Source: Betaproteobacteria bacterium (GTDB lineage: Bacteria; Pseudomonadota; Gammaproteobacteria; Burkholderiales; Rhodocyclaceae). From it: a stretch of 64,000 nucleotides of DNA. The stretch is taken from assembly GCA_016703785.1 (NCBI GenBank), contig JADJBM010000004.1, positions 260,020 through 324,019 of the forward strand, given 5' to 3'. Below the pieces are notes generated by a model that made no database searches, had not been told where the DNA came from, and saw only the letters and a list, made by a program, of their open reading frames with translations. Both the position numbers and the translations under genes were made by a program. The stretch's first letter is position 1. Every line of letters starts with the position of its first letter. Of this stretch, positions 8,495 to 18,095 are shown in pieces.

Positions 8495-9630
8495 TGCTTC
8501 CCGTCGCCATCGTGGGTGGCGGGCCGACCGGCCTTGCGCTCGCGCTCCACCTGCGGCAGGCCGGCATCGACTGTGAAGTGATCGATGCGCGTCCCGCTGG
8601 CGCCGCGCGCAACGACCGCCGCGTGATCGCTCTCTCCCACGGTTCGCGCCAGATCCTCGAACGCATCGACGCATGGCGGGGAATCGCTTCGACGCCCATC
8701 GACGCCATTCACATCTCGCAGCAAGGCAGCTTCGGCCGCACCCTCCTGCGCGCGCAGGAATCCGGTGTGCCGACGCTCGGCCATGTCGTCGAAGCCGGCT
8801 TGTTGGGCATGGCGCTGACGCAGGCCGCCACGACGGCCGGCATACCGATCCGGCATGAGGCGCGCGTAACGCACGTCAGCACCGGCGACGATCACGCCAT
8901 GCTGCGTTGCGCCACCCTGCGCGGCAGCGAGGAAATCCGGGCGCGGCTGGTCGCCTGGGCCGAGGGTGCGATCGACGGAGAGGTTGGCATCGTCCGTCGC
9001 GAATACGATCAGCAGGCGATTGTCGCCACCGTGCAGGTTCGCGAGTCGGACCGGGGTGTTGCCTACGAGCGGTTCACGGCAAGCGGCCCGGTCGCGCTAC
9101 TGCCGCTCGGCAGCCGCTACGCCCTGGTGTGGACTACGCCTGCCAACGAGACAGACAGCCTGCTGCAACTCGACGACGATAATTTCCTGGCACGTCTGGA
9201 CGGCGTGTTTTCCGGTCGGTTCGCGTTCACTGCGGTCAGTGAGCGCACGGCCTTTCCGCTCGGCCTGCGCTATCGGCACACTCCCGTGTCCAAGCGCGGC
9301 GTATGGCTGGGCAACGCAGCGCAGACGCTGCACCCCGTGGCCGGCCAGGGATTCAATCTCGCCCTGCGCGACGTATCACAGCTTGCCCGCCTGCTGCGCG
9401 GCCATTCGGTCGATTGCGGCGACGACGCCCTGCTGGCGCGCCATGCTGCAGCGCGGCGGCTCGATAGACAGGGAGCCGTCGGGTTCACTGACGGACTGAT
9501 CCGCCTGTTCGGCATGCAAGGCGGAGTGGCGAGACGCGCGCGCGGCGCCGGACTCCTGACACTCGACCTCCTGCCAGCTGTGCGCGGCTTCATTGCGCAG
9601 CGCATGATCTTCGGCACCCGCAGTTGGTGA
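8494..9630 (+). CDS. ubiH: FAD-dependent ubiquinone-biosynthesis hydroxylase (UbiH family)
   Basis: Flavoprotein monooxygenase of the UbiH/UbiF/UbiI family that hydroxylates the aromatic ring during aerobic ubiquinone synthesis. The 378-residue product has the N-terminal dinucleotide-binding motif IVGGGPTGLALAL and the C-terminal FAD motif GNAAQTLHPVAGQGFNLALRD typical of the family (given here to show its key HP and GQG residues). The start was set at MLPVAIVGGG, which overlaps the pepP stop. Position after pepP favours UbiH, but sequence alone does not fix which ring position it acts on. Confidence 0.85.
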   Translation: MLPVAIVGGGPTGLALALHLRQAGIDCEVIDARPAGAARNDRRVIALSHGSRQILERIDAWRGIASTPIDAIHISQQGSFGRTLLRAQESGVPTLGHVVEAGLLGMALTQAATTAGIPIRHEARVTHVSTGDDHAMLRCATLRGSEEIRARLVAWAEGAIDGEVGIVRREYDQQAIVATVQVRESDRGVAYERFTASGPVALLPLGSRYALVWTTPANETDSLLQLDDDNFLARLDGVFSGRFAFTAVSERTAFPLGLRYRHTPVSKRGVWLGNAAQTLHPVAGQGFNLALRDVSQLARLLRGHSVDCGDDALLARHAAARRLDRQGAVGFTDGLIRLFGMQGGVARRARGAGLLTLDLLPAVRGFIAQRMIFGTRSW

Positions 9631-9743
9631 GCCCGGTCGCATAAATTCCAGCAACGTCGGCTTCACCACAGTTGATGCCGGGGCTTTGCGAATTGGGTTA
9701 CAATTCGCGCCTTCCCCCAAGACCCCGAAACACAGAGCGCCCG

Positions 9744-10751
9744 ATGCAATTCGCCGGCTATTCGCTTCGCAACAACCTGTTCGTCGCGCCCATGGCCGGG
9801 GTCACCGATCGTCCCTTCCGTCAGCTCTGCAAGCGGATGGGCGCCGGACTCGCGGTTTCCGAGATGGTCACCTCCAATTCACTGCTCTATGGCAGCGCCA
9901 AGACGAAGCGGCGCGCCAACCACGACGGCGAAGTGCAGCCGGTCTCCGTGCAGATCGCCGGTGCCGATCCGGCCATGATGGCCGAGGCGGCCCGCTACAA
10001 CGTCGGCCAGGGGGCGCAGATCATCGACATCAACATGGGCTGCCCGGCCAAGAAGGTGTGCAACGTCATGGCCGGCTCCGCGCTACTGCAGAACGAGCCG
10101 CTGGTCGAGCGGATACTCGACGCCGTGGTGCGGGCTGCCGATGTGCCCGTCACGTTGAAGATCCGCACCGGCTGGGACAAGTCGAACAGGAATGCGCTGG
10201 CCATCCTGAAGATCGCCGAGCGCGCCGGCATCCGCGCGCTGGCCATCCACGGCCGTACCCGCGCCTGCGGCTACACGGGCAATGCCGAATACGACACCAT
10301 TGCCGCGGTCAAGGCGCAGGCGCGCATCCCCATCATCGCCAACGGCGACATCGCCTCGCCGGAAAAGGCCAGGCAGGTGCTCGACGCCACCGGTGTCGAC
10401 GCCGTCATGATCGGCCGGGCCGCCCAGGGCCGGCCGTGGATCTTTCGCGAAATAGAACACTTCCTGGCGACCGGCGAGAAACTGCCGGCGCCACGCGTGG
10501 AGGAAATCCATCAAGTGCTGCGAGGTCACCTGGCCGATCTCTATGATTTCTACGGGTCGGGAACCGGCGTCCGCGTCGCGCGCAAGCACATCTCCTGGTA
10601 CACCAAGGGACTGGCGGGCTCGGCCCATTTCCGCCACGCCATGAACCAACTGCCGACGATCGATGCGCAGCTCGCCGCGGTCGACACCTTCTTTCTCGAC
10701 CTCGCTGCGCAGAACGACCGTCTTTACTACATCGAGGAACTTGCAGCATGA
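9744..10751 (+). CDS. dusB: tRNA-dihydrouridine synthase B
   Basis: FMN-dependent enzyme that reduces uridine to dihydrouridine in the tRNA D-loop. The 335-residue product begins MQFAGYSLRNNLF and shows PMAGVTDRPFR (FMN site), NMGCPAKKVCNVMAGSAL with the catalytic cysteine in KKVCN, the IHGRTR motif and IANGDI. The stop overlaps the fis start (ATGA). The dusB-fis coupling is conserved across beta- and gammaproteobacteria and typically ties fis expression to growth rate. A TACAAT hexamer at 9700-9705 upstream could be a -10 element. Confidence 0.95.
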   Translation: MQFAGYSLRNNLFVAPMAGVTDRPFRQLCKRMGAGLAVSEMVTSNSLLYGSAKTKRRANHDGEVQPVSVQIAGADPAMMAEAARYNVGQGAQIIDINMGCPAKKVCNVMAGSALLQNEPLVERILDAVVRAADVPVTLKIRTGWDKSNRNALAILKIAERAGIRALAIHGRTRACGYTGNAEYDTIAAVKAQARIPIIANGDIASPEKARQVLDATGVDAVMIGRAAQGRPWIFREIEHFLATGEKLPAPRVEEIHQVLRGHLADLYDFYGSGTGVRVARKHISWYTKGLAGSAHFRHAMNQLPTIDAQLAAVDTFFLDLAAQNDRLYYIEELAA

Positions 10752-10999
10752 GCCGAACCAACCCAGCCAGCCGCAGCGAGATTTCCGAGTGCGTCAGGCG
10801 CTCGCTGGATCGCTATTTCAAGGACCTCGATGGCGAGAAACCCTGCGCCATCTACGACATGGTTCTCAACAACATCGAGCGACCCATGCTCGAAGTCGTC
10901 ATGCGCGAGGCGGATGGCAACCAGACGGTTGCCGCGGAGATGCTCGGCATCAACCGCAACACCCTGCGACGCAAGCTGGTCGAACACAAGCTGCTGTGA
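10748..10999 (+). CDS. fis: Fis family DNA-binding protein
   Basis: Small nucleoid-associated regulator of 83 residues. The C-terminal half carries the Fis/NtrC-type helix-turn-helix, with GNQTVAAEMLGINRNTLRRK as the recognition region. The N-terminal half is shorter than enterobacterial Fis, as is normal in betaproteobacteria. It is translationally coupled to dusB by a four-base overlap. Confidence 0.93.
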   Translation: MSRTNPASRSEISECVRRSLDRYFKDLDGEKPCAIYDMVLNNIERPMLEVVMREADGNQTVAAEMLGINRNTLRRKLVEHKLL

Positions 11000-11079
11000 G
11001 GGGCAAGGCGTAAGGAGTGGGGCGCGCATCAGCCACGCAATCACCACTCCTCACGCTTTACTCTTCTGCCCCATTGAAA

Positions 11080-12672
11080 ATGAAAATCCGCCAAGCCCTC
11101 ATCAGCGTCTCCGACAAACGCGGCATCGTAGATTTCGCACGTAGCCTTGCAGAACTCGGCGTCAAGATCCTCTCCACCGGCGGCAGCGCGAAAATGCTGC
11201 GCGAAGCAGGCGTGCCCGTGACGGAAGTCTCCGATTACACCGGCTTCCCGGAAATGCTCGACGGCCGCGTCAAGACACTGCACCCAAAGGTACATGGCGG
11301 CATCCTCGGCATCCGCGGCAATGCCGAGCATGCGGCGACCATGGAAAAGCATGCCATCCCGCCCATCGATCTGGTGATTGTTAACCTGTACCCGTTCGCG
11401 CAGACAGTGGCGAAGAAGGACTGTACGCTGGCCGACGCCATCGAGAACATCGACATCGGCGGCCCGACCATGGTCCGCGCGGCAGCCAAGAACCACGGCA
11501 GCGACGCAGGCGGGGTCGGCATCATCACCGACCCCGAGGACTATGGGATGATCGTGGAGGAGCTCAAGGCCAACGCGGGCGCGCTTTCCTACCCGACCCG
11601 CTTTGCCTTGGCGAAGAAGGCATTCACGCACACGGCGCGCTACGACGCGACAATTTCCAACTGGCTGACCGGCCTTGACGCCGAAGACAAGCCGACCGCC
11701 TTCCCCGAGCGCCTGAACCTCGCCTTCGACAAAGTCGACACCCTGCGCTACGGCGAGAACCCGCACCAACAGGCGGCCTTCTACCGTGAGCCGGCCATCG
11801 TCCCGGGCAGCATCGCCAACTACGCGCAGCTGCAGGGCAAGGAACTGTCCTACAACAACATCGCCGACGCCGATGCGGCCTGGGAATGCGTCAAGGCCTT
11901 CGACAGCAATAACACAACTGCGGCATGCGTCATCGTCAAGCATGCCAATCCCTGCGGCGTCGCCATCGCACCGACGGCGCTGGAGGCCTACCAGAAGGCT
12001 TTCAAGACCGACCCGACCTCGGCCTTCGGCGGCATCATCGCCTTCAACTGCGCCATCGACAAGGCGACGGCGGAGGCGGTCTCCGGCCAATTCGCCGAAG
12101 TCATTATCGCCGCCGAGATCACGCCCGATGCCCGTGCCGTTTTCGCCGCCAAGCAGAACCTGCGCGTGCTGATTGTGCCCATGCCGCAGGGGGGCCGCGC
12201 CGAGAATGCCTACGACTACAAGCGTGTCGGCGGCGGCCTGCTGGTGCAGACGACCGACATGGCGCGCATCGCCGAGTCGGACATCAAAGTGGTGACGAAG
12301 CGCGCACCGAGTGCGCAGGAAATGACCGACCTGATGTTCGCCTGGCGCGTCGCCAAGTACGTCAAGTCGAATGCCATCGTGTACTGCAAGGACGGCATGA
12401 CCATGGGCGTCGGCGCCGGCCAGATGAGCCGTGTCGACTCCGCCCGCATCGCCGCCATCAAGGCCGAGAACAACGGTCTGACCGTGGCCGGCTCAGTAGT
12501 TGCCTCCGACGCCTTCTTCCCCTTCCGTGACGGCCTCGACGTGTTGGCCAAGGCCGGCGCCACGGCAGTAATCCAGCCGGGCGGTTCGGTGCGCGATGCC
12601 GAGGTGATCGCCGCCGCCGACGAGCAGAACGTCGCCATGGTGTTCACCGGCTTCCGCCACTTCCGCCACTAA
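11080..12672 (+). CDS. purH: Bifunctional AICAR transformylase / IMP cyclohydrolase
   Basis: Catalyses the last two steps of de novo IMP synthesis. The 530 residues split into an N-terminal IMP cyclohydrolase (MGS-like fold, about 1-150) and a C-terminal AICAR formyltransferase. The motif VIVKHANPCGVAI contains the Lys-His active-site pair of the transformylase. The start MKIRQALISVSDKRGI matches family N-termini. It follows fis by 80 bases; dusB-fis-purH is the standard order in this lineage, and purD follows. Confidence 0.96.
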   Translation: MKIRQALISVSDKRGIVDFARSLAELGVKILSTGGSAKMLREAGVPVTEVSDYTGFPEMLDGRVKTLHPKVHGGILGIRGNAEHAATMEKHAIPPIDLVIVNLYPFAQTVAKKDCTLADAIENIDIGGPTMVRAAAKNHGSDAGGVGIITDPEDYGMIVEELKANAGALSYPTRFALAKKAFTHTARYDATISNWLTGLDAEDKPTAFPERLNLAFDKVDTLRYGENPHQQAAFYREPAIVPGSIANYAQLQGKELSYNNIADADAAWECVKAFDSNNTTAACVIVKHANPCGVAIAPTALEAYQKAFKTDPTSAFGGIIAFNCAIDKATAEAVSGQFAEVIIAAEITPDARAVFAAKQNLRVLIVPMPQGGRAENAYDYKRVGGGLLVQTTDMARIAESDIKVVTKRAPSAQEMTDLMFAWRVAKYVKSNAIVYCKDGMTMGVGAGQMSRVDSARIAAIKAENNGLTVAGSVVASDAFFPFRDGLDVLAKAGATAVIQPGGSVRDAEVIAAADEQNVAMVFTGFRHFRH

Positions 12673-12695
12673 GCCAGATGACGACCCGCCCCCCA

Positions 12696-12718
12696 GCCCC
12701 CTTCCCCGGGAAGGGGGC
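12696..12718. repeat. GC-rich palindrome between purH and purD
   Basis: Inverted repeat with ten-base arms CCCCCTTCCC / GGGAAGGGGG around one base, flanked by a further G/C pair. It lies in the 112-base gap after purH. It could attenuate read-through into purD; there is no T-run, so a classical terminator is not supported. It resembles the dispersed palindromes in the 52-62 kb part of the window. Confidence 0.6.
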
Positions 12719-12784
12719 GACACCGGTTCGCTACGCTCCACATTACTTGGCTGTGCCTCCTCGGGGCGGCCCAGCGGAGGCACC

Positions 12785-14056
12785 ATGAAACTACTGGTCA
12801 TCGGTTCCGGCGGCCGCGAGCATGCACTGGCCTGGCGGCTGGCGAAATCGCCGCGCATCCAGAAAGTCTTTGTCGCGCCGGGCAACGCTGGCACGGCGCG
12901 CGAGAACGGCCTTGAGAACGTGCCGCTCAGCACGGTTGACGACCTTGTTGCCTTCGCCGAGCGCGAGCAGATCTACCTGACGGTGGTCGGCCCCGAGGCG
13001 CCGCTTGCCGCCGGCGTTGTCAACGCCTTCCGCGCAAAGAACCTGCCGATCTTCGGGCCGACGCGCGAGGCGGCGCAGCTCGAATCCTCCAAGGATTTCG
13101 CCAAACGCTTCATGCAGCGCCACAAGATTCCCACCGCCGCCTTCGCGACTTTCAGTGACGCCGAATCCGCGCATGCCTACGTCGACGCGCAGGGCGCGCC
13201 GATCGTCATCAAGGCCGATGGCCTCGCCGCCGGCAAGGGCGTGGTGGTGGCCATGGATTCCGCCGAGGCGCATGCCGCCATCGACATGATGCTCACGGAC
13301 AACCGCATGGGCGATGCCGGGGCACGGGTGGTCATCGAGGAATTTCTCACTGGCGAAGAGGCCAGCTTCATCGTCATGTGCGATGGCACGCATGCCCTGC
13401 CGCTCGCCACCAGCCAGGACCACAAGCGCCTGCGCGACGGGGACGAGGGCCCCAATACCGGCGGCATGGGCGCCTACTCCCCTGCGCCGATGGTCACCCC
13501 GGCCGTGCACGCCCGCGCCATGCGCGAGATCATCATGCCCACGCTGGCCGGCATGGCTCAGGATGGCATCCCCTACACCGGCTTCCTCTACGCCGGCCTG
13601 ATGATCGCGCCGGACGGCAGGATCAAGGCGCTGGAATTCAACTGCCGCATGGGCGATCCGGAAACACAGCCGATCATGCTGCGCCTGAAGAGCGACCTGG
13701 TCGATCTCGTCGAGGCGGCCATCCACTGCCGCCTGAAGGACATCGAGGCGGAGTGGGATCGCCGCGTCGCCCTCGGCGTGGTCATGGCGGCGGCCGGCTA
13801 TCCGGAAGCGCCGCGCAAGGGCGACGCCATCCACGGCCTGCCGCCACAGGGTGGCAATGACTATCATGTCTTCCATGCCGGCACCGCGCTTTCCGGCAAG
13901 GACGTCGTCACGGCAGGAGGGCGCGTGCTCTGCATCACCGCGCTCGGCGACAACGTGAAAGCGGCGCAGATGCGCGCCTACGAGATTGCCGAACAGATCG
14001 AGTTCGACGGCATGCAGATGCGGCGCGACATCGGTTACCGCGCCATCCGGCGCTAG
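12785..14056 (+). CDS. purD: Phosphoribosylamine-glycine ligase
   Basis: ATP-grasp ligase that joins glycine to 5-phosphoribosylamine in purine synthesis. The 423-residue length is typical. Seen are the N-terminal GGREHALAW motif, an ATP-grasp lysine region (IVIKADGLAAGKGVVVA) and the metal-binding EFNCRMGDPETQ. It follows purH in the same direction, so the two purine genes form a cluster. Confidence 0.96.
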   Translation: MKLLVIGSGGREHALAWRLAKSPRIQKVFVAPGNAGTARENGLENVPLSTVDDLVAFAEREQIYLTVVGPEAPLAAGVVNAFRAKNLPIFGPTREAAQLESSKDFAKRFMQRHKIPTAAFATFSDAESAHAYVDAQGAPIVIKADGLAAGKGVVVAMDSAEAHAAIDMMLTDNRMGDAGARVVIEEFLTGEEASFIVMCDGTHALPLATSQDHKRLRDGDEGPNTGGMGAYSPAPMVTPAVHARAMREIIMPTLAGMAQDGIPYTGFLYAGLMIAPDGRIKALEFNCRMGDPETQPIMLRLKSDLVDLVEAAIHCRLKDIEAEWDRRVALGVVMAAAGYPEAPRKGDAIHGLPPQGGNDYHVFHAGTALSGKDVVTAGGRVLCITALGDNVKAAQMRAYEIAEQIEFDGMQMRRDIGYRAIRR

Positions 14057-14071
14057 CTGCATCGCCAAGCA

Positions 14072-14968
14072 ATGGATGCCGTCCCGATCCTGGATTATTT
14101 TCGCGGCTTGCAGGACCGCATCGTTGCGGCGCTGGAAACCTTCGATGGCGTTCCATTCAAGGCCGATGCGTGGAAGCGCCCTGAAGGCGGCGGCGGCCTC
14201 ACCCGCCTGATCGAGGACGGCAACTTTTTCGAACGCGGCGGCGTCAATTTCTCCCACGTCATGGGCAGCAGCCTGCCGCCCTCGGCCAGCGCCGGCCGGC
14301 CCGCGCTGGCAGGGCGCGCCTGGGAGGCGATGGGCGTCTCGCTGGTGCTGCATCCGCGCAACCCCTACTGCCCCACGGCGCACATGAACGTGCGCTGCTT
14401 CATCGCGCGCAAGGAGAACGAAGCGCCGATCTGGTGGTTCGGCGGCGGCATGGATCTCACGCCCTACTACGGCTTCGAGGAGGATGCTCGCCATTTCCAC
14501 GCCACCTGCAGGCAGGCGCTGACGCCCTTCGGCGAAGACGTCTACCCCCACTACAAGAAATGGTGCGACGAGTACTTCTTCCTCAAGCATCGCAACGAAC
14601 CGCGCGGCGTCGGCGGCATCTTCTACGACGATCTGAACGAGGGAAGTTTCGAGCGTTGCTTCGGTCTGACGCAAGCGGTCGGCAACGCCTTCCTGCCGGC
14701 ATACCTGCCCATCGCCGAACGCCGCCGCGCCCTGCCCTACGGCGAACGCGAACGCGACTTCCAGGCCTACCGCCGCGGCCGCTACGTCGAGTTCAACCTG
14801 GTATGGGACCGCGGCACCCTGTTCGGCCTGCAGTCGGGCGGGCGCACCGAATCGATCCTCATGTCGCTGCCCCCCGTGGTGAAGTGGCGCTACGACTGGA
14901 AGCCCGAAGCGGGCAGCGCTGAGGAAAGGCTCTACACGGACTTCCTCAGACCGAAAGACTGGGCCTGA
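14072..14968 (+). CDS. hemF: Oxygen-dependent coproporphyrinogen III oxidase
   Basis: Aerobic enzyme that decarboxylates coproporphyrinogen III to protoporphyrinogen IX in haem synthesis. The 298-residue product shows family motifs: HPRNPYCPTAHMNVR with the conserved histidine, WWFGGGMDLTPYY, and EFNLVWDRGTLFGLQSGGR near the C-terminus. It begins 15 bases after purD and ends three bases before the convergently transcribed hemY. Confidence 0.96.
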   Translation: MDAVPILDYFRGLQDRIVAALETFDGVPFKADAWKRPEGGGGLTRLIEDGNFFERGGVNFSHVMGSSLPPSASAGRPALAGRAWEAMGVSLVLHPRNPYCPTAHMNVRCFIARKENEAPIWWFGGGMDLTPYYGFEEDARHFHATCRQALTPFGEDVYPHYKKWCDEYFFLKHRNEPRGVGGIFYDDLNEGSFERCFGLTQAVGNAFLPAYLPIAERRRALPYGERERDFQAYRRGRYVEFNLVWDRGTLFGLQSGGRTESILMSLPPVVKWRYDWKPEAGSAEERLYTDFLRPKDWA

Positions 14969-14971
14969 TCG

Positions 14972-16150
14972 TCACGCCTGCCGGCACAGCGCGGCGGCAT
15001 CGCGGTAGGCCCGGTTGGACTCGTCGGTTCGGCCCAGCTGGGCGAACAGGGATGCCAATTCGGCATAGGCGTCCTGGTTCGGTCCCACCGCCAGCGAGGC
15101 CTCGAAATAGCTCTGCGCCTTGCCCCACAGTTGCTGCTCCCGGCACAGCCGGCCCAGGGCCAGCAGCAGGCGCGCGTCCTCGGGATGTTTCTCGAGCCAT
15201 TTCTCGCCCCGGCTGATCCGCGCCAGGATGTCTCCCCCGCGGCAGGCGGCATAGAGTTCGGCCAGTTCGGAATCCCATTCGTCCTCGATCTGGTGCTCGA
15301 TGATCCGCTGCGCCAGCGCGCCGTCGCCGGCCGCAATCAGCGCCCGCGCGGCTGCGGCCACGAGCCGGACAGCGCGACGCTCTTCGGCAGGGATCACGGC
15401 CCAGTAGGCGGCAAGCGCACGGGCATCGCCTTCCCGGATACGCAGGTTTTCCAGATGGGCACGCTGCTTCAGCGGCGCGGCGGCCTCGCGCGTCAGGGCG
15501 CGATGCTTCTCCAGCTGGCGCGCCACCTTCAGCACGTCATCCCAGCGGCCCAGCCCGCGGTGCGCGCGTAGCGCAAGGCGCAGCGCGGCAATGCGCCGCC
15601 CGCTGTCCTCCTGCAGCGCATTAAGTGCCTGCAGCGCATCATCGTATCGGCGCGAGTCGACATGGAGCTCTGCTTCGGTCATGTGCCGGGCGGCATGCGC
15701 CTCGTCATCGTGCTCGGCGGCCCGCCTGAGCCATTCCTCTTCGCGGCCGGCATCGCGCAGAAAATGCGCCGCCCGCGCCGCCACCAGCGCGGACAGGGCC
15801 GGCACCTCGCCCGCGGCGTGGGATACGGCGGCGTTCTTCAGGGCATGGCCGTAGCGGCCCTCGAAGAGCTGCTGCACCGCATCGCGCAGCGCCCGGATGC
15901 CCTTCTCGCGCCGCTTGCGCTGACGGTACTCGCGCACGACTCGCGGCAGGCGCAAGGTGGTGGCTATCGCACGCAGCAGGCCGTAGCCGAGAACGAAGCC
16001 GCCCACCAGCAACACGATGAAGAAATTCAACGACAGGTCAACGCGCCATGGCGGCAGGACGATGAGCACGTAGCCGTCGTTGTAGCCGGCGGCGAGCGAC
16101 ACGCCCACGGCGAGCGCGAACAGCGCCAGCAGCCAGAGCAGCGTACGCAC
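14972..16150 (-). CDS. hemY: HemY-type TPR membrane protein
   Basis: Inner-membrane protein of the proteobacterial HemY family, found at the end of hemCDXY operons; its exact role in tetrapyrrole metabolism is not settled, and it is unrelated to the protoporphyrinogen oxidase also named HemY. Two membrane segments lie near the N-terminus (about 4-22 and 40-62), followed by a soluble TPR-like helical domain up to residue 392. Translation starts at GTG, overlapping the hemX stop (TAGTG). Confidence 0.85.
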   Translation of the reverse strand: MRTLLWLLALFALAVGVSLAAGYNDGYVLIVLPPWRVDLSLNFFIVLLVGGFVLGYGLLRAIATTLRLPRVVREYRQRKRREKGIRALRDAVQQLFEGRYGHALKNAAVSHAAGEVPALSALVAARAAHFLRDAGREEEWLRRAAEHDDEAHAARHMTEAELHVDSRRYDDALQALNALQEDSGRRIAALRLALRAHRGLGRWDDVLKVARQLEKHRALTREAAAPLKQRAHLENLRIREGDARALAAYWAVIPAEERRAVRLVAAAARALIAAGDGALAQRIIEHQIEDEWDSELAELYAACRGGDILARISRGEKWLEKHPEDARLLLALGRLCREQQLWGKAQSYFEASLAVGPNQDAYAELASLFAQLGRTDESNRAYRDAAALCRQA

Positions 16151-17307
16151 TAGTCTGCCCCGCTTCCGCCGGCCCGCCCCGGGACGGGCCCGGAGGTTGC
16201 ACCGCGCGCGGACGGGCTGCCGTCGCTCCCGGCCCTGGGTCGGGACGCCGGGAGCGGCGTATCCTTGCCGCCGGCCACCTTGTAGTTGCGCAGGGTCGTC
16301 AGACTTTCCTCCAGCGTAGGCAGGACCAGGCCGACATCGGCGGCAGCCAGCTGCCTGAGCGTCGACAAGGCCGCCTGAACCGGCTTGGCCCGGAGGTCGA
16401 AATATTGCTCGATCCAGGCCTGCGCCTGCTTCACCTCCTGGCGAAAGGTCTTGCCGTCGCGCTGCAGCAGCAAGAGGCGGGCGTTCACCAGCCGCAGCTT
16501 GAGGTTCTCGCGCAGAAAGAAGGCATGGGTCGGCGACAGCAATTCGGGATTGGGGCGATCCATCCGTTCGACGCGGATCAATCCCCTCAGCTCCGCCCAC
16601 AGTTCGCGCAGCAACTTCTCCCAGTTGTTCGGCGCAGCAACGGGAACGAAACTCGCCTTCGCCGGTTCGATGCGCGGCTTGGCCTCGAAAGCAAGCGGAA
16701 GGGTGTCCACCGCGCCGACGATGCCCTCGATGCGCAGCGAAATGCCGGGCACGTCGGCCAACGGCAGCGCCTTAAGGCGTTCGATGTCGCGCGAGATCAG
16801 CTTGCGCAAGGGCAGGAACCGCGCGCGGCCCGCCGCAGCCAGGCGTCCTTCCGCCTCCTGCAGGGCGATCAGGGCTGCTTCGACATTGCCGGCCAGCTGC
16901 AGCTGCTGGGCGGCCGTGTTGAGCGCCTGCTCGATCTCGGACAGCAGGCGCGCTTCGCGATTGAGCGTCAGCTCCTGCACCATCGCGTCGAGCGCCATCT
17001 GCTGGCTTTGCGACTCGGCCAACTTCGCTTCCAGCGCGCCCACCTTGGCCTGCAGGGCGGCCAGTCCCTCCTGGGTCTGCTTCGCCGCGGCCCGAGCCTC
17101 GCCGGCCACGCTGTCGCCGGACGTCAGCCGGCGCGCAACTTCCTGTTGCAGATCGACCATGCGACTGCGGGCGTCGAACCACTGCCAGGCCAGCAGGCCG
17201 AGGGCGAGCATCGCCACCGGCAAGGCGAGTCTTTGCAGCACCGGCCAGACCGCTTTGAGGCGATCGGGCTTGTCAGAGGAAGTCAGGGCATCCTTTTCCA
17301 TCGTCAT
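16150..17307 (-). CDS. hemX: HemX-family membrane protein (uroporphyrinogen-III C-methyltransferase-like annotation)
   Basis: Single-pass inner-membrane protein of 385 residues: a short cytoplasmic N-terminus, one transmembrane helix (about 29-47, LPVAMLALGLLAWQWF), then a long periplasmic domain with coiled-coil character (about 50-135) and a Pro/Ser/Gly-rich tail. It matches HemX of hemCDX operons. Databases often label HemX a uroporphyrinogen methyltransferase, but no SAM-binding methylase motif is visible. The start overlaps the hemD stop (ATGA). Confidence 0.85.
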   Translation of the reverse strand: MTMEKDALTSSDKPDRLKAVWPVLQRLALPVAMLALGLLAWQWFDARSRMVDLQQEVARRLTSGDSVAGEARAAAKQTQEGLAALQAKVGALEAKLAESQSQQMALDAMVQELTLNREARLLSEIEQALNTAAQQLQLAGNVEAALIALQEAEGRLAAAGRARFLPLRKLISRDIERLKALPLADVPGISLRIEGIVGAVDTLPLAFEAKPRIEPAKASFVPVAAPNNWEKLLRELWAELRGLIRVERMDRPNPELLSPTHAFFLRENLKLRLVNARLLLLQRDGKTFRQEVKQAQAWIEQYFDLRAKPVQAALSTLRQLAAADVGLVLPTLEESLTTLRNYKVAGGKDTPLPASRPRAGSDGSPSARGATSGPVPGRAGGSGAD

Positions 17308-18095
17308 TGCCGTTCCGTTGCAAAATAGGCTTCGAGCCCCGCCAGGAGTCCTGCATCACCGGCCTCGGTCGCAACGACCCGTCCGAATCCGAGGCGCCGC
17401 GCCTCCTCGGCGATGCGCTGGTGGGGGACCAAGAGCGGCACCTTCTTGAGTGCCGCGTCGCTCGCCGCGCCGACCATGGCCATCAGATTGCGCAATCCCT
17501 CGCTGCTCGTCACCGTCACGGCGTCCACCTCGCCGCGCGACAGCGACGCCTGCAGCGGGCGCGGGTCAAGTTCAGGCCGGCCCCGCCGGTAGCAGGGAAC
17601 GCGGTCCACCTGCGCACCGCGCGCCGTCAGCGTGTCGCCCAGCACTTCACGCCCGCCGTCGCCGCGGAATATCGCCACGCGCTTGCCGCCAATGTTCTCC
17701 CTGGCGAACTCCGGCCGCTCCAGCAGGGCTTCGCTGTCGAAGCGTCCGCCGGAAGGCGTGATCACCCGCGTCACGCCGAAGCCCGCGATGGCGCGAGCGC
17801 TGGTCTCGCCCATGGCGGCAGCGACGACCCGTTCGGGCCAGCCGCGCCGCGCCGTAATCACCGCCAGCGCCTTCTCTACGGCATTCGGGCTGACGAAAAC
17901 GACATAGTCGTAGGATTCTATGCTTTCCGCAGCCGCCTGCAGCGGTCGCGCGTCGTCGACATCGTAAATCGCCAGCACGGGGAAGCGCACAGCAATGCCG
18001 CCACGCGCCTCGATCTGTTCGGCCAGCTTGCCGGCCTGTTCGGCCGGCCGCGTCACAACGATGCGCTTCCCGGCGAGGGACTGCGCCTGTCTCAT
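17304..18095 (-). CDS. hemD: Uroporphyrinogen-III synthase
   Basis: Cyclises hydroxymethylbilane with inversion of ring D to give uroporphyrinogen III. The 263-residue protein shows the weakly conserved HemD two-domain pattern: KRIVVTRPAEQAGKLAEQIE at the N-terminus, YDYVVFVSPNAVEKAL, and the C-terminal VTVTSSEGLRNLMAM. It overlaps both hemC and hemX by four bases. Context makes the call firm despite the low conservation of this family. Confidence 0.93.
   Translation of the reverse strand: MRQAQSLAGKRIVVTRPAEQAGKLAEQIEARGGIAVRFPVLAIYDVDDARPLQAAAESIESYDYVVFVSPNAVEKALAVITARRGWPERVVAAAMGETSARAIAGFGVTRVITPSGGRFDSEALLERPEFARENIGGKRVAIFRGDGGREVLGDTLTARGAQVDRVPCYRRGRPELDPRPLQASLSRGEVDAVTVTSSEGLRNLMAMVGAASDAALKKVPLLVPHQRIAEEARRLGFGRVVATEAGDAGLLAGLEAYFATERQ

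Noticed and set aside
12791..14674. 627-codon open frame opposite purD and hemF
   Set aside because: Same cause: a shadow of two conserved genes, with histidine/alanine-rich nonsense composition.
14972..16150. hemY as protoporphyrinogen oxidase
   Set aside because: No FAD-binding motif; the product is a two-helix TPR protein of the hemCDXY type.
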